Assembly (NCBI RefSeq): GCF_003696345.1
Contig: NZ_RFLX01000007.1
Location: forward strand, 124,001-188,000
Reading direction: 5' to 3'
DNA from: Teichococcus wenyumeiae
GTDB lineage: Bacteria; Pseudomonadota; Alphaproteobacteria; Acetobacterales; Acetobacteraceae
DNA length: 64,000 nucleotides
The first letter of the stretch is position 1, and the number at the start of each line of letters is the position of its first letter. Of this stretch, positions 9,231-17,181 are shown piece by piece. The translations under genes and the position numbers were made by a program. The notes below the pieces were generated by a model. The model made no database searches. It was given only the letters and a program-made list of their open reading frames with translations, and was not told the origin of the DNA.

Positions 9231-9873
9231 GGCGCTCGGGGCGGCGTGCCGGCGCCGCCTCTTCCGGCTCCAGCCCGGCCATGGCGCGCTCGGCGCCCGA
9301 GAGGATCAGTTCGGTCGCCAGCCGGGCATAGGCCTCGCGCGCCATGCCGCGTCCGTCGCGGAACCACAGGTAGCTCCAGTTCAGCATGCCGAAGAGCGAC
9401 ATGGTCAGCGGCTTCAGCAGCGTCCGGCTCTGCCCGGCGGAAGGCACCGCCGCCGCGATGGCCTCGGCGAAGACGGCGACGATGCGGCGCTCCAGCGCCC
9501 GCAGCACATCCTGCTTGTCCTGTGGCAGAAGCTGGAGATTCGCGATCTGGATCTGGTGCTCGGCATCCGCGTCCCGGTAGGTGTCGAGCAGCGCGGCGGA
9601 CAGCGCGTGCAGCCGCTCGCGCGGTTCGTCGGTGGAGGCGAAGGCGCGCTCCACCGTCTCCACCAGCGTTTCCAGGTGCAGGTGCAGGATATCGAAGAGC
9701 ACCTCTTCCTTGGAGACATAGTAGTGGTAGAGCAGCGCCTTGGAGGCGCCGCAGGCCTTGGCGACCATGGTGATGGAGGTGCCGGTGAAGCCATGCTGCG
9801 CGAAGAGCCGCGCGGAGGTCTTCAGGATCTGGCGCCGCTTCTCGTCGTAATCTTCCGCCCGTGTCCGAGCCAT
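9217..9873 (-). CDS. TetR family regulator, candidate PaaR-like
   Basis: This 218-residue regulator has an N-terminal helix-turn-helix (residues about 28-56, GFTGTSITMVAKACGASKAL then YHYYVSKEEVL) and a ligand-binding C-terminus containing MLNWSYLWFRDG, typical of TetR proteins that sense acyl-CoA-like or aromatic-CoA ligands. The start at MARTRAEDY has AGAGGT upstream. Two copies of a TTGACCGNNCGGNNGGTSAA motif sit in its promoter region, and two more sit in the paa gene cluster, so I infer that it represses both itself and the phenylacetate regulon together with the divergent Liv-type transporter. The ligand is unproven; phenylacetyl-CoA is the obvious candidate. Confidence 0.88.
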   Translation of the reverse strand: MARTRAEDYDEKRRQILKTSARLFAQHGFTGTSITMVAKACGASKALLYHYYVSKEEVLFDILHLHLETLVETVERAFASTDEPRERLHALSAALLDTYRDADAEHQIQIANLQLLPQDKQDVLRALERRIVAVFAEAIAAAVPSAGQSRTLLKPLTMSLFGMLNWSYLWFRDGRGMAREAYARLATELILSGAERAMAGLEPEEAAPARRPERLTRA

Positions 9874-9920
9874 GCCCACCTCTTCCGGCGCCGAGTGACG
9901 TTTCCCTGAGGGCGGATTAA

Positions 9921-9940
9921 GCGACCGATCGGTTGGTGAA
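9921..9940. promoter_or_regulatory. candidate TetR/PaaR operator, site A
   Basis: The sequence GCGACCGATCGGTTGGTGAA matches the shared consensus TTGACCGNNCGGNNGGTSAA except at the first two bases, with a perfect ACCGATCGGT core. It lies 48-67 bases upstream of the tetR start, consistent with autoregulation. Confidence 0.55.
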
Positions 9941-9974
9941 AGCAACCCCGCCGAGGGGTTGGAAAGCGCTTGAT

Positions 9975-9994
9975 TTGACCGACCGGCTGGTCAA
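9975..9994. promoter_or_regulatory. candidate TetR/PaaR operator, site B
   Basis: TTGACCGACCGGCTGGTCAA is a near-palindrome (8 of 10 half-site bases pair) matching the shared consensus at every fixed position. It sits in the divergent tetR/liv region, 119 bases before the liv binding-protein start. TTGACC itself resembles a -35 element. Confidence 0.6.
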
Positions 9995-10112
9995 TTCTTC
10001 CGGCACCTCCGTCCTGGCCGCGACATCGTCCCAAGGGATAATGTCAGGCCGGGGCCAAGCAGCCTCTACAGGGAACATCTGAAGTTCCTGGCGTCCAAGA
10101 AGGGAGAAGTCG

Positions 10113-11264
10113 ATGCGGAACCTCGCCGCCGGCCTGATGCTGGCGCTCGGCCTGACCACCGCCGCCCATGCCGCCGAACCCGTGCGGGTCGGCGTGGTGC
10201 TGTCCGAAACCGGGCCCGGCGCCTCGCTCGGCATTCCCGAAGGCCGATCCATCCGCCTGCTGCCCAAGGAATTCGGTGGCCAGCCCGTGGAATGGATCGT
10301 TCTGGACGATGGTTCCGACACCACCCGCGCCGTCACCAACATGCGCAAGCTGATCACCGACAACCGCGTCGATGCTGTGATCGGCTCCACCGTCACCCCC
10401 GCTTCCATCGCCATGGTGGAAGTGGCGGCCGAGCAGAAGGTACCGACCATCTCGCTGGCCGGCTCGGCCGCCATCGTGACGCCGGTCGATGACAAGCGCC
10501 GCTGGGTCTTCAAGACCGCGCAGAACGACGCGCTGATGGCCACTGCCGTCGCCGACCACATGGCCAAGGCGGGCGTGAAGCGTCTGGCGCTGGTCAGCGT
10601 CAGCGATTCCTATGGCGATGGCTGGCTGGGCATCTTCAAGCCGCTGCTGGAGCAGCGGAACATCGCCGTGGTGGCCGATGAGCGCTATGCCCGCACCGAT
10701 ACCAGCGTCACCGGGCAGGCACTGAAGGTGACCTCGGCCCGCCCGGACGCGGTCTTCATCATCTCCGCCGGCACGCCGGCCGCGCTGCCGGCCAAGACGC
10801 TGCGCGAGCGCGGCTTCCGCGGCGCGATGTACCAGACGCATGGCGTGGCGAATTCCGATTTCCTCCGCGTCGGCGGCAAGGATGTGGAAGGCACCATCCT
10901 GCCCGTCGGCCCCGTGGTGGTGGCGGACCAGCTGCCGGAGACGCATCCCTCGCGCGTAATCGCCCGCCAGTATCGCGATGCCTATGAGGCCGCGCATGGC
11001 GCCGGCAGCGTCTCAGCCTTCGGCTCCTATGCCTATGATGCCGGCATCCTGTTGCAGAACGCCATTCCGGTGGCGCTGAAAACGGCGCAGCCCGGCACGC
11101 CGGAATTCCGCACCGCGCTGCGCGATGCGCTGGAGGGGCTGAAGGGCGTCGTCTACGTCAACGGCACCGCCAACATGTCCACCACCGACCATGTCGGCCA
11201 GGACAGCAACGCACGCGTCATGGCCGTCATCAAGGACGGCAAGTGGCAGGCCCTGCCGCAGTAA
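10113..11264 (+). CDS. Liv-type ABC transporter substrate-binding protein
   Basis: This 383-residue periplasmic binding protein has a signal peptide (MRNLAAGLMLALGLTTAAHA) followed by a type I periplasmic fold: VRVGVVLSETGPGASLG, DDGSDTTRAVTNMRKLITDN and VDAVIGSTVTPASIAMVEVA are typical of the LivK/Leu-Ile-Val receptor family. AAGGGAGAA precedes the ATG. It begins a four-gene transporter operon. The family covers branched-chain amino acids, amides and aromatic acids; because TetR-type sites link this promoter to the paa genes, phenylacetate or a related aromatic acid is a plausible substrate (inference). Confidence 0.88.
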   Translation: MRNLAAGLMLALGLTTAAHAAEPVRVGVVLSETGPGASLGIPEGRSIRLLPKEFGGQPVEWIVLDDGSDTTRAVTNMRKLITDNRVDAVIGSTVTPASIAMVEVAAEQKVPTISLAGSAAIVTPVDDKRRWVFKTAQNDALMATAVADHMAKAGVKRLALVSVSDSYGDGWLGIFKPLLEQRNIAVVADERYARTDTSVTGQALKVTSARPDAVFIISAGTPAALPAKTLRERGFRGAMYQTHGVANSDFLRVGGKDVEGTILPVGPVVVADQLPETHPSRVIARQYRDAYEAAHGAGSVSAFGSYAYDAGILLQNAIPVALKTAQPGTPEFRTALRDALEGLKGVVYVNGTANMSTTDHVGQDSNARVMAVIKDGKWQALPQ

Positions 11265-11294
11265 CGACCCACCGACCATCGCCGGGGACTGGCC

Positions 11295-12335
11295 GTGGAT
11301 CTCTCGATTCTTCTCGTGCTCGTGCAGGATGGCGTCGTCAACGGCGCCATCTACGGGTTGCTGGCCCTGGCGCTGGTGATCGTCTTCACTGTCACCCGCG
11401 TGATCCTGGTGCCGATCGGCGAATTCGTCTCCTTCGGGGCGCTGACGCTGGCGGCGCTGGAGGCCGGCACGCTGCCGGGCACGGTGTGGTTGCTGCTGAT
11501 CCTCGGCGCGGCCTCGGCGGCCTGCCGGCTCTGGGCCTCCCGCCGCCATGCCACGGCGAAGTCCATCGCGCTGCAGCTCGGCACCTCGCTGCTGCTGCCG
11601 GTGGTGGTGGCCGCGCTGGCCTGGGCAAGCTTGGCCTGGGAAGCGCCGCTGCTGGCCAAGATCATCCTGGCCCTGGCCATCGTGACGCCGATGGGCCCCT
11701 ATCTCTATGACATCGTCTACCGCCCCATGGCCGATGCCACGGTGCTGGTGCTGCTGATCGTCTCCGTCGCGCTGCACCTGGCCTTGCAGGGGCTGGGGCT
11801 GGTCTTCTTCGGTGCCGAGGGTTCCCGCACCACGCCGCTGTCCGAGGCCACGATGGAGATCGGGCCGCTCTTCATCACCGGGCAGTCGGTGGCGATCGTG
11901 GTGGTGACGCTGGCGCTGATCGTCGCGCTGTTCCTGTTCTTCGAGAACACGCTGCTGGGCAAGTCGCTGCGCGCCACCGCCGTCAACCGGCTGGGCGCGC
12001 GGCTGGTGGCCATCTCCCCGGCGCTCTGCGGCCATGTGGCCTTCACGCTGGCGGCGGTGATCGGCGCGCTGGCCGGCATCCTGATCTCCGCCATCACCAC
12101 CATCTACTACGACACTGGCTTCCTGATCGCGCTGAAGGGCTTCGTCGCCGCCGTCATCGGGGGGCTTGTCAGCTATCCGCTGGCGGCCGCCAGTGCCATC
12201 CTGATCGGGCTGGTGGAAAGCTTCGCCTCCTTCCATGCCAGCGCCTTCAAGGAAGTGCTGGTCTTCATGATCATCATTCCCGTGCTGCTCTGGCGCTCCT
12301 TCCGCACGCCCGTGGCGCTGGACGAGGAAGAATAA
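11295..12335 (+). CDS. branched-chain-type ABC transporter permease (LivH-like)
   Basis: This 346-residue permease is somewhat longer than typical LivH (about 300). It begins with GTG (DLSILLVLVQDGVVNGAIYG), 30 bases after the binding-protein stop. The N-terminal motif NGAIYGLLALALVIVF and the C-terminal GFVAAVIGGL are hallmark positions of the family. About eight or nine hydrophobic segments form one half of the inner-membrane channel. The extra length is a hydrophobic insertion at about residues 65-130. Its partner is the LivM-like half of the next gene, one base downstream. Confidence 0.88.
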   Translation: MDLSILLVLVQDGVVNGAIYGLLALALVIVFTVTRVILVPIGEFVSFGALTLAALEAGTLPGTVWLLLILGAASAACRLWASRRHATAKSIALQLGTSLLLPVVVAALAWASLAWEAPLLAKIILALAIVTPMGPYLYDIVYRPMADATVLVLLIVSVALHLALQGLGLVFFGAEGSRTTPLSEATMEIGPLFITGQSVAIVVVTLALIVALFLFFENTLLGKSLRATAVNRLGARLVAISPALCGHVAFTLAAVIGALAGILISAITTIYYDTGFLIALKGFVAAVIGGLVSYPLAAASAILIGLVESFASFHASAFKEVLVFMIIIPVLLWRSFRTPVALDEEE

Positions 12336-12336
12336 G

Positions 12337-14127
12337 ATGGCCCCCATGCACCGCATGGCCGCGGGCGCGGCGCTGGCCATCGCCATCCTGGCGCCGCTGC
12401 TGCCCGGCTTCCCGCCCTTCTGGGTGACGCTGCTGAGCTATATCGGCCTTTCCGGCCTTGTGGCCCTGGGCCTGGTGGTGCTGGTGGGCGTGGCGGGGCT
12501 GACTTCCTTCGGGCAGGCCATGTTCGTGGGCTTCGGCGCCTATACCACCGCCATCCTGACCACCCGCTACGGGCTTTCCCCCTGGCTGACGCTGCCGGTG
12601 GCGCTGCTGGTCTCGGGCGGGCTGGCCTGGGCCATCGGCGCGGTGACGCTGCGGCTGAAGGGGCATTACCTCGCCATCGCCACCATCGCCTGGAACGTTT
12701 CCTTCTTCTACCTCGTCGGCAACCTGGACTTCTTCCACCGCAACGACGGCATCAGCGGCATCCCGCCCATCACGCTGGCGGGCATCGACTTCGGCGATAC
12801 GCGTAACTTCTATTTCCTGGTGCTGGCCTGCGTGGTTCTGGCCATCCTGCTGACGCGCAACCTGCTGAACTCCCGCCCTGGCCGCGCCGTGCGGGCGCTG
12901 CGCGGCGGCGCGCTGGCGGCGGAATCCTTCGGCGTGAACACCTTCCAGGCGCGCATCCTGGCCTTTGTCTATGCCGGGGTGCTGGCGGGGCTCTCCGGCT
13001 GGCTCTACGCGCATCTGCAACGCGCGGTGAACCCCTCCCCCTTCGGCATCAACATGAGCATCGACTACCTGCTCATGGCCGTGGCCGGCGGGGTGCATAA
13101 CATCGGCGGTGCCTTCCTGGGCGCCGCCATCGTCACGCTGCTGCGGGACCAGTTGCAGACGCTGCTGCCCTCCCTGCTGCATGCCCAGGGCAATTTCGAG
13201 ATCATCGTCTTCGGCGCGCTGCTGATCCTGCTGCTGCAATTCTCGCCGCGCGGCATCTGGCCGCATCTGGCGAAGCTGGCCGGCCGCCTGCTGCCACAGG
13301 GCGAGAAGCCAGCGGTGCCCGAGCCCAGCGAGGCGCAGGTGCTGCCGCCGCGCCCGCAGCCGGAACGCGGCGCCGAGATCCTGCGCGCCACCGCGCTGCG
13401 CAAGCAGTTCGGCGGGCTGGTGGCGGTGAATGATGTCGGCTTCCATCTGGCGGCCGGCGAGGTGGTCGGGCTGATCGGCCCCAATGGCGCCGGCAAGAGC
13501 ACCACCTTCAACCTGCTGACCGGTGTGCTCTCCGCCACCAGGGGCAGCGTCAGCTTCCTGGGCGAGGAAATCTGCGGCCGCGCCGCGCGCCATATCGCGA
13601 CGCGCGGCGTCGCCCGCACCTTCCAGCACGTGAAGCTGGTGCATGGCATGACGGTGCTGGACAATGTGGCGCTGGGCGCGCATCTGCGCGCCGCCTCCGG
13701 CCCCCTGCGCGCCGCGCTGAAGCTGGACCGGGCGGAGGAAGCCAGGATCTTCGCCCTCGCTTGGCAGCAGTTGCACCGCGTCGGGCTGGCGCATTGCGCG
13801 CATCTGGTGGCGGATGAGCTTTCGCTGGGCCAGCAGCGGCTGGTGGAGATCGCCCGCGCGCTCTGCCTCGACCCGGTGCTGCTGCTGCTGGACGAGCCCG
13901 CCGCCGGGCTGCGCCACCTGGAAAAGGCCGCATTGGCAAAACTGCTGGACAGGCTGCGGGCGGAGGGCATGACCATCCTGCTGGTCGAGCACGACATGGA
14001 CTTCGTGATGAACCTGACCGACCGGCTGGTGGTGATGAACTTCGGCGCCGAGCTGGCGCAGGGCCGGCCTAAGGAGATCCAGGGCAACCCCGCCGTGATC
14101 GATGCCTATCTGGGAAGCGCGGCATGA
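12337..14127 (+). CDS. fused LivM-LivG ABC transporter permease/ATPase
   Basis: This single 596-residue chain joins a LivM-type permease (residues 1 to about 310; LVVLVGVAGLTSFGQAMFVG and LRLKGHYLAIATIAWNV are signatures) to a LivG-type ATPase (about 345-596). The ATPase has Walker A GPNGAGKST, the signature LSLGQQR, Walker B LLLLDEPAAG and the switch His in LLVEHDMD. A Pro/Glu-rich linker (about 318-345) joins them. LivM and LivG are normally separate proteins, and the continuous frame here shows no frameshift sign. It overlaps livF-like by four bases (ATGA). Confidence 0.92.
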   Translation: MAPMHRMAAGAALAIAILAPLLPGFPPFWVTLLSYIGLSGLVALGLVVLVGVAGLTSFGQAMFVGFGAYTTAILTTRYGLSPWLTLPVALLVSGGLAWAIGAVTLRLKGHYLAIATIAWNVSFFYLVGNLDFFHRNDGISGIPPITLAGIDFGDTRNFYFLVLACVVLAILLTRNLLNSRPGRAVRALRGGALAAESFGVNTFQARILAFVYAGVLAGLSGWLYAHLQRAVNPSPFGINMSIDYLLMAVAGGVHNIGGAFLGAAIVTLLRDQLQTLLPSLLHAQGNFEIIVFGALLILLLQFSPRGIWPHLAKLAGRLLPQGEKPAVPEPSEAQVLPPRPQPERGAEILRATALRKQFGGLVAVNDVGFHLAAGEVVGLIGPNGAGKSTTFNLLTGVLSATRGSVSFLGEEICGRAARHIATRGVARTFQHVKLVHGMTVLDNVALGAHLRAASGPLRAALKLDRAEEARIFALAWQQLHRVGLAHCAHLVADELSLGQQRLVEIARALCLDPVLLLLDEPAAGLRHLEKAALAKLLDRLRAEGMTILLVEHDMDFVMNLTDRLVVMNFGAELAQGRPKEIQGNPAVIDAYLGSAA

Positions 14128-14849
14128 CGATCCTCAGCGTCCGCAACGCCACCGTCACCTATGATGCCATCCTGGCGGTGTCGGATGTTTCCATCGAGGT
14201 GCCCAGGGGCAGCATCGTCACCATCCTGGGGCCGAATGGCGCGGGAAAGTCCTCGCTGCTGAACGCCATCATGGGCGTGGTGCCGGCCAGCGGCAGCGTC
14301 ACTTTCGCCGGGCGCGACCTGCGCGGGGAAAGCGTGGAAGCGCGCGTCAATGACGGCCTTTCCCTGGTGCCGGAAAAGCGCGAGCTGTTTTCCTCCATGA
14401 CGGTGGAGGACAACCTCCGCCTCGGCCGCTTCCGCCTGCGCCACAAGGGCAGCGCGGAGCCGCTGCTGAACGAGATGTTCGCCCTGTTTCCACGCCTGAA
14501 GGAGCGGCGGAAGCAATTGGCCGGCACGCTTTCGGGCGGGGAGCGGCAGATGCTGGCCATGGCGCGCGCCCTGATGGGCGAGCCGCGCCTGCTGATGCTG
14601 GATGAACCGAGCCTCGGCCTCGCGCCGCTGATCGTGCGGGAGATCCTGCAGACCGCCGCGAACCTGCGCGACAATGGCACCTCCATCCTGCTGGTGGAGC
14701 AGAATGCCCGCGCCGCGCTGCGCATCGCCGACTACGGCTATGTGCTGGAGAATGGCCGCGTGATGCTGGAGGGCGAGCCTGGGATGCTGCAGGCCGATAG
14801 CCGCATCATCGAATCCTATCTCGGTGTCCGTTCCGCCGTGTCGGTCTAA
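14124..14849 (+). CDS. Liv-type ABC transporter ATP-binding protein (LivF-like)
   Basis: This 241-residue ATPase is the second nucleotide-binding subunit of the Liv-type importer. It has Walker A GPNGAGKSS (about residues 34-42), signature LSGGERQMLAMARALM, Walker B LLMLDEPSLGLAP and the switch His replaced by Gln in LLVEQNARAAL, which is normal for LivF. The start codon overlaps the stop of the fused gene. It ends the operon; 140 bases of non-coding sequence follow. Confidence 0.92.
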   Translation: MTILSVRNATVTYDAILAVSDVSIEVPRGSIVTILGPNGAGKSSLLNAIMGVVPASGSVTFAGRDLRGESVEARVNDGLSLVPEKRELFSSMTVEDNLRLGRFRLRHKGSAEPLLNEMFALFPRLKERRKQLAGTLSGGERQMLAMARALMGEPRLLMLDEPSLGLAPLIVREILQTAANLRDNGTSILLVEQNARAALRIADYGYVLENGRVMLEGEPGMLQADSRIIESYLGVRSAVSV

Positions 14850-14867
14850 GAAGCGCGCCTCACACCC

Positions 14868-14882
14868 TGTTGTCTGACAACA
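14868..14882. promoter_or_regulatory. GntR-like inverted repeat upstream of Bug protein
   Basis: TGTTGT and ACAACA are separated by CTG, a TTGTNNNACAA-type repeat similar to FadR-subfamily GntR operators. It lies 108 bases before the start of the downstream binding protein. No GntR gene is present in the window. Confidence 0.35.
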
Positions 14883-14905
14883 TGACGGCCCTGCTATTGC
14901 AGATG

Positions 14906-14936
14906 GCATGATGTCCGGATGAACATCCGGTCATGC
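14906..14936. promoter_or_regulatory. nested inverted repeat upstream of Bug protein
   Basis: An inner palindrome of CCGGATG and CATCCGG around AA is enclosed by outer arms GCATGA and TCATGC, with a TGT bulge on the left side. It may be an RNA hairpin in the leader, or an operator. It lies 54 bases upstream of the start codon. Confidence 0.4.
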
Positions 14937-14989
14937 TGCCGGCGCTAGTCGCTGTCAGCGGGACGTCCAGGCAACAAAGGTCACAGGCC

Positions 14990-15958
14990 ATGAAGTTCAC
15001 TCGCCGCTTGGCTCTTCTCGCACCCGCCGCACTGGCCGCTGCCCGCATCCTGCCGGCCCAGGCCCAGGCCACCTTTCCCAGCCAGACCGTCCGCATCATC
15101 GTGCCCTATAGCCCGGGCGGCGCTTCTGATATCGCGGCGCGCCTGATCGCGGAGAAGCTGACGCCGCTGTGGAAGCAGTCGGTGGTGGTGGAGAACCGCA
15201 CCGGCGCCAATGGCATTGTCGGCAGCGATGCCGTGGCCAAGGCGGCGCCGGATGGCACCACGCTGGGCTTCGTCTCCGTGAACCACGCGGTGAACGCGGC
15301 GCTCTACACCACGCCCTTCGACACGCTGAAGGATTTCTCCGTCCTCAGCATCATCTATTCCGTGCCGCTGGTGCTGGTGGCGGCGCCGGACTTCGCCGCC
15401 AATTCGGTGCAGGACCTGGCCAAGATGGTGAAGGCGAAGCCGGGCGATGTCACCTTTGCCAATACCGGCGGCGCGGTGCATCTGGCGGCGGAGATGTTCG
15501 CGCACCAGGTCGGCGCGGCCATGACCAATGTGCCTTATCGTGGCTCCACCGCCGCGCATCCGGACCTGATCGGCCGCCGGGTGGACGTGATGTTCGACAC
15601 GCTGCCGGCGGTGCTGGGTCATATCCAGGGCGGCAAGCTGAAGGCCCTAGCCACCACCGCCGCGCAGCGCCTGCCGATCCTGCCGGAATTGCCCACCGTG
15701 GCCGAAAGCGGCTTCCCCGGCTTCGAGGCTTCCACCTGGGGCGCCATCATCGGCCCTGCCGGGCTGCCGGGGCCGGTGGCGCAGAAGATCGCCACCGATG
15801 CCGCCGCGCAGTTGAAGGAGGAATCGGTGAAGGAGCGGATGGCCGCGCTCGGCGCCACCCCCGTCGGCAGCACGCCGGAGGAAGCGCAGAACTTCGTCCG
15901 CGCTGAGCTGACGAAGTGGCAGCAGGTCGTCACCCAGGCCGGCATCCAGAAGCAGTAG
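14990..15958 (+). CDS. Bug-family tripartite tricarboxylate transporter substrate-binding protein
   Basis: This 322-residue periplasmic receptor has a signal peptide (MKFTRRLALLAPAALAAARI, ending at about residue 25). The Bug/TctC fold is shown by VRIIVPYSPGGASDIAARLI, NRTGANGIVGSDAVAKAAPD and the LPTVAESGFPGFEASTWGAI motif near the C-terminus. Such proteins bind carboxylates for a TctAB carrier; none is adjacent, which is common for these expanded families. The ATG is preceded by AAAGG and the signal peptide fixes the start. Two inverted repeats upstream suggest dedicated control. Confidence 0.9.
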   Translation: MKFTRRLALLAPAALAAARILPAQAQATFPSQTVRIIVPYSPGGASDIAARLIAEKLTPLWKQSVVVENRTGANGIVGSDAVAKAAPDGTTLGFVSVNHAVNAALYTTPFDTLKDFSVLSIIYSVPLVLVAAPDFAANSVQDLAKMVKAKPGDVTFANTGGAVHLAAEMFAHQVGAAMTNVPYRGSTAAHPDLIGRRVDVMFDTLPAVLGHIQGGKLKALATTAAQRLPILPELPTVAESGFPGFEASTWGAIIGPAGLPGPVAQKIATDAAAQLKEESVKERMAALGATPVGSTPEEAQNFVRAELTKWQQVVTQAGIQKQ

Positions 15959-15967
15959 CCGGATCGT

Positions 15968-15989
15968 GCCGGCGCCTCAGGGCGCCGGC
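15968..15989. terminator. hairpin between convergent Bug-protein and E2 genes
   Basis: A perfect 9-base stem (GCCGGCGCC and GGCGCCGGC) has a 4-base TCAG loop. The E2 stop codon lies in the loop, so the stem spans the last E2 codons. It probably serves both convergent transcripts; there is no U-tract. Confidence 0.5.
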
Positions 15990-17179
15990 CAGTTCTCCAG
16001 CACCTCGACGAAGCGCGTCAGCCAGGCATTGGTCTGCGCGCCGTCGATGACGCGGTGGTCGATGGTCAGTGAGACGTAGCACATCGGCCGGATCAGCATG
16101 GCGTCGCTGCCGCCGACCTCCCGCACCACGACGCGCTTCTCCAGCTTGCCGATGCCCAGGATGGCGGATTGCGGCTGGTTGATGATGATCGGCGTTGCCA
16201 CCAGAGAACCCGAGACACCGTGGTTCGAGATGGTGAAGGTGCCGCCGCGCACGTCTTCCGGCGCCAGCTTGTTGGTGCGGGCGCGCTGCGTCACTTCCTG
16301 AAGCCGCTGCGCGATGCCGAGCAGCGAGAGCGACTGCGCCTCATGGATCACCGGCACGATCAGCCCATGGTCGCCCAGCGCGGTGCCGATGCCAATATTC
16401 ATGGAGGAAAAGACCTCCAGGTGCTCCTCATGCCAGCGGCTGTTCACCGTGGGCGCCACCTTCATGGCTTCCACGCAGGCCTGCACGAAATAGGCGGTAA
16501 AGGTGAGGTTCACGTCCTGCGCAGCGAATTCGGCCTTCTTCGCGGCGCGATGCGCGATGATGGCGGAAAGGTCGGCCTCGAAGACTGCCGTCACATGCGG
16601 CGCCACCGCCACCGAATGCGCCATGTGCTCGGCGATGCGCCGGCGCATCGGGCTGTGCGGGAGGATGCTGGAGCGCAAACCGGAAGGCCCCTGCGCCGCC
16701 GGCAAAGGCTTCGGCGCGGGTGGTGGCGGGGCCGTTGGTTGCGCCCGCTGTTCCAGCGCCTGCACCACATCGTCGCGCGTGATGCGGCCGCCCTTGCCGG
16801 TGCCGGGTACGCTGCTAGGGTCGATGCCGCTTTCGCTGACCAGCTTGCGCACGGCTGGCGAGAGGCGAAGCTCCGGTTCCGCATGCACGTCCGGCGGCCG
16901 GGGGCGCTCAGCCGGCGCGGCGGCGGCGCTGCCCTCCCCCGGCTCGATATGGCCGAGCAGCGCGCCGGGCTCCACATCGCCCTGGGCGATCAGGATGGCA
17001 GAGAGGCGGCCACTGGCCGGGGCGGCCACTTCCATGGCGACCTTGTCGGTCTCCAGTTCCACCAGCGGCTCCCCTTCCCGCACCATCTCCCCAACCTGCT
17101 TGAACCAGGTGCGGATGGCGGCGGTGGTGCCTTCCTGCGCGATGGGCGACAGGATCTCTGTCAGTGTCATCGTGTCCAT
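15977..17179 (-). CDS. 2-oxoacid dehydrogenase E2 (dihydrolipoamide acyltransferase)
   Basis: This 400-residue core subunit transfers acyl groups from E1 via lipoate to CoA. One lipoyl domain (residues 1-80) carries the lipoylated Lys46 in ELETDKVAMEV. A peripheral-subunit-binding domain (about 105-145, LSPAVRKLVSESGIDPSSV) and a Pro-rich linker follow. The catalytic domain has the DHRVIDG motif near the end. It lies two bases after the E1 stop, so the two form an operon. The E1 partner is alpha2beta2-type, which points to a branched-chain 2-oxoacid or pyruvate/acetoin-type complex rather than 2-oxoglutarate dehydrogenase; the adjacent Lrp gene favours branched-chain (inference). No E3 gene is nearby. 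Confidence 0.9.
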   Translation of the reverse strand: MDTMTLTEILSPIAQEGTTAAIRTWFKQVGEMVREGEPLVELETDKVAMEVAAPASGRLSAILIAQGDVEPGALLGHIEPGEGSAAAAPAERPRPPDVHAEPELRLSPAVRKLVSESGIDPSSVPGTGKGGRITRDDVVQALEQRAQPTAPPPPAPKPLPAAQGPSGLRSSILPHSPMRRRIAEHMAHSVAVAPHVTAVFEADLSAIIAHRAAKKAEFAAQDVNLTFTAYFVQACVEAMKVAPTVNSRWHEEHLEVFSSMNIGIGTALGDHGLIVPVIHEAQSLSLLGIAQRLQEVTQRARTNKLAPEDVRGGTFTISNHGVSGSLVATPIIINQPQSAILGIGKLEKRVVVREVGGSDAMLIRPMCYVSLTIDHRVIDGAQTNAWLTRFVEVLENWPAP

Positions 17180-17181
17180 GT

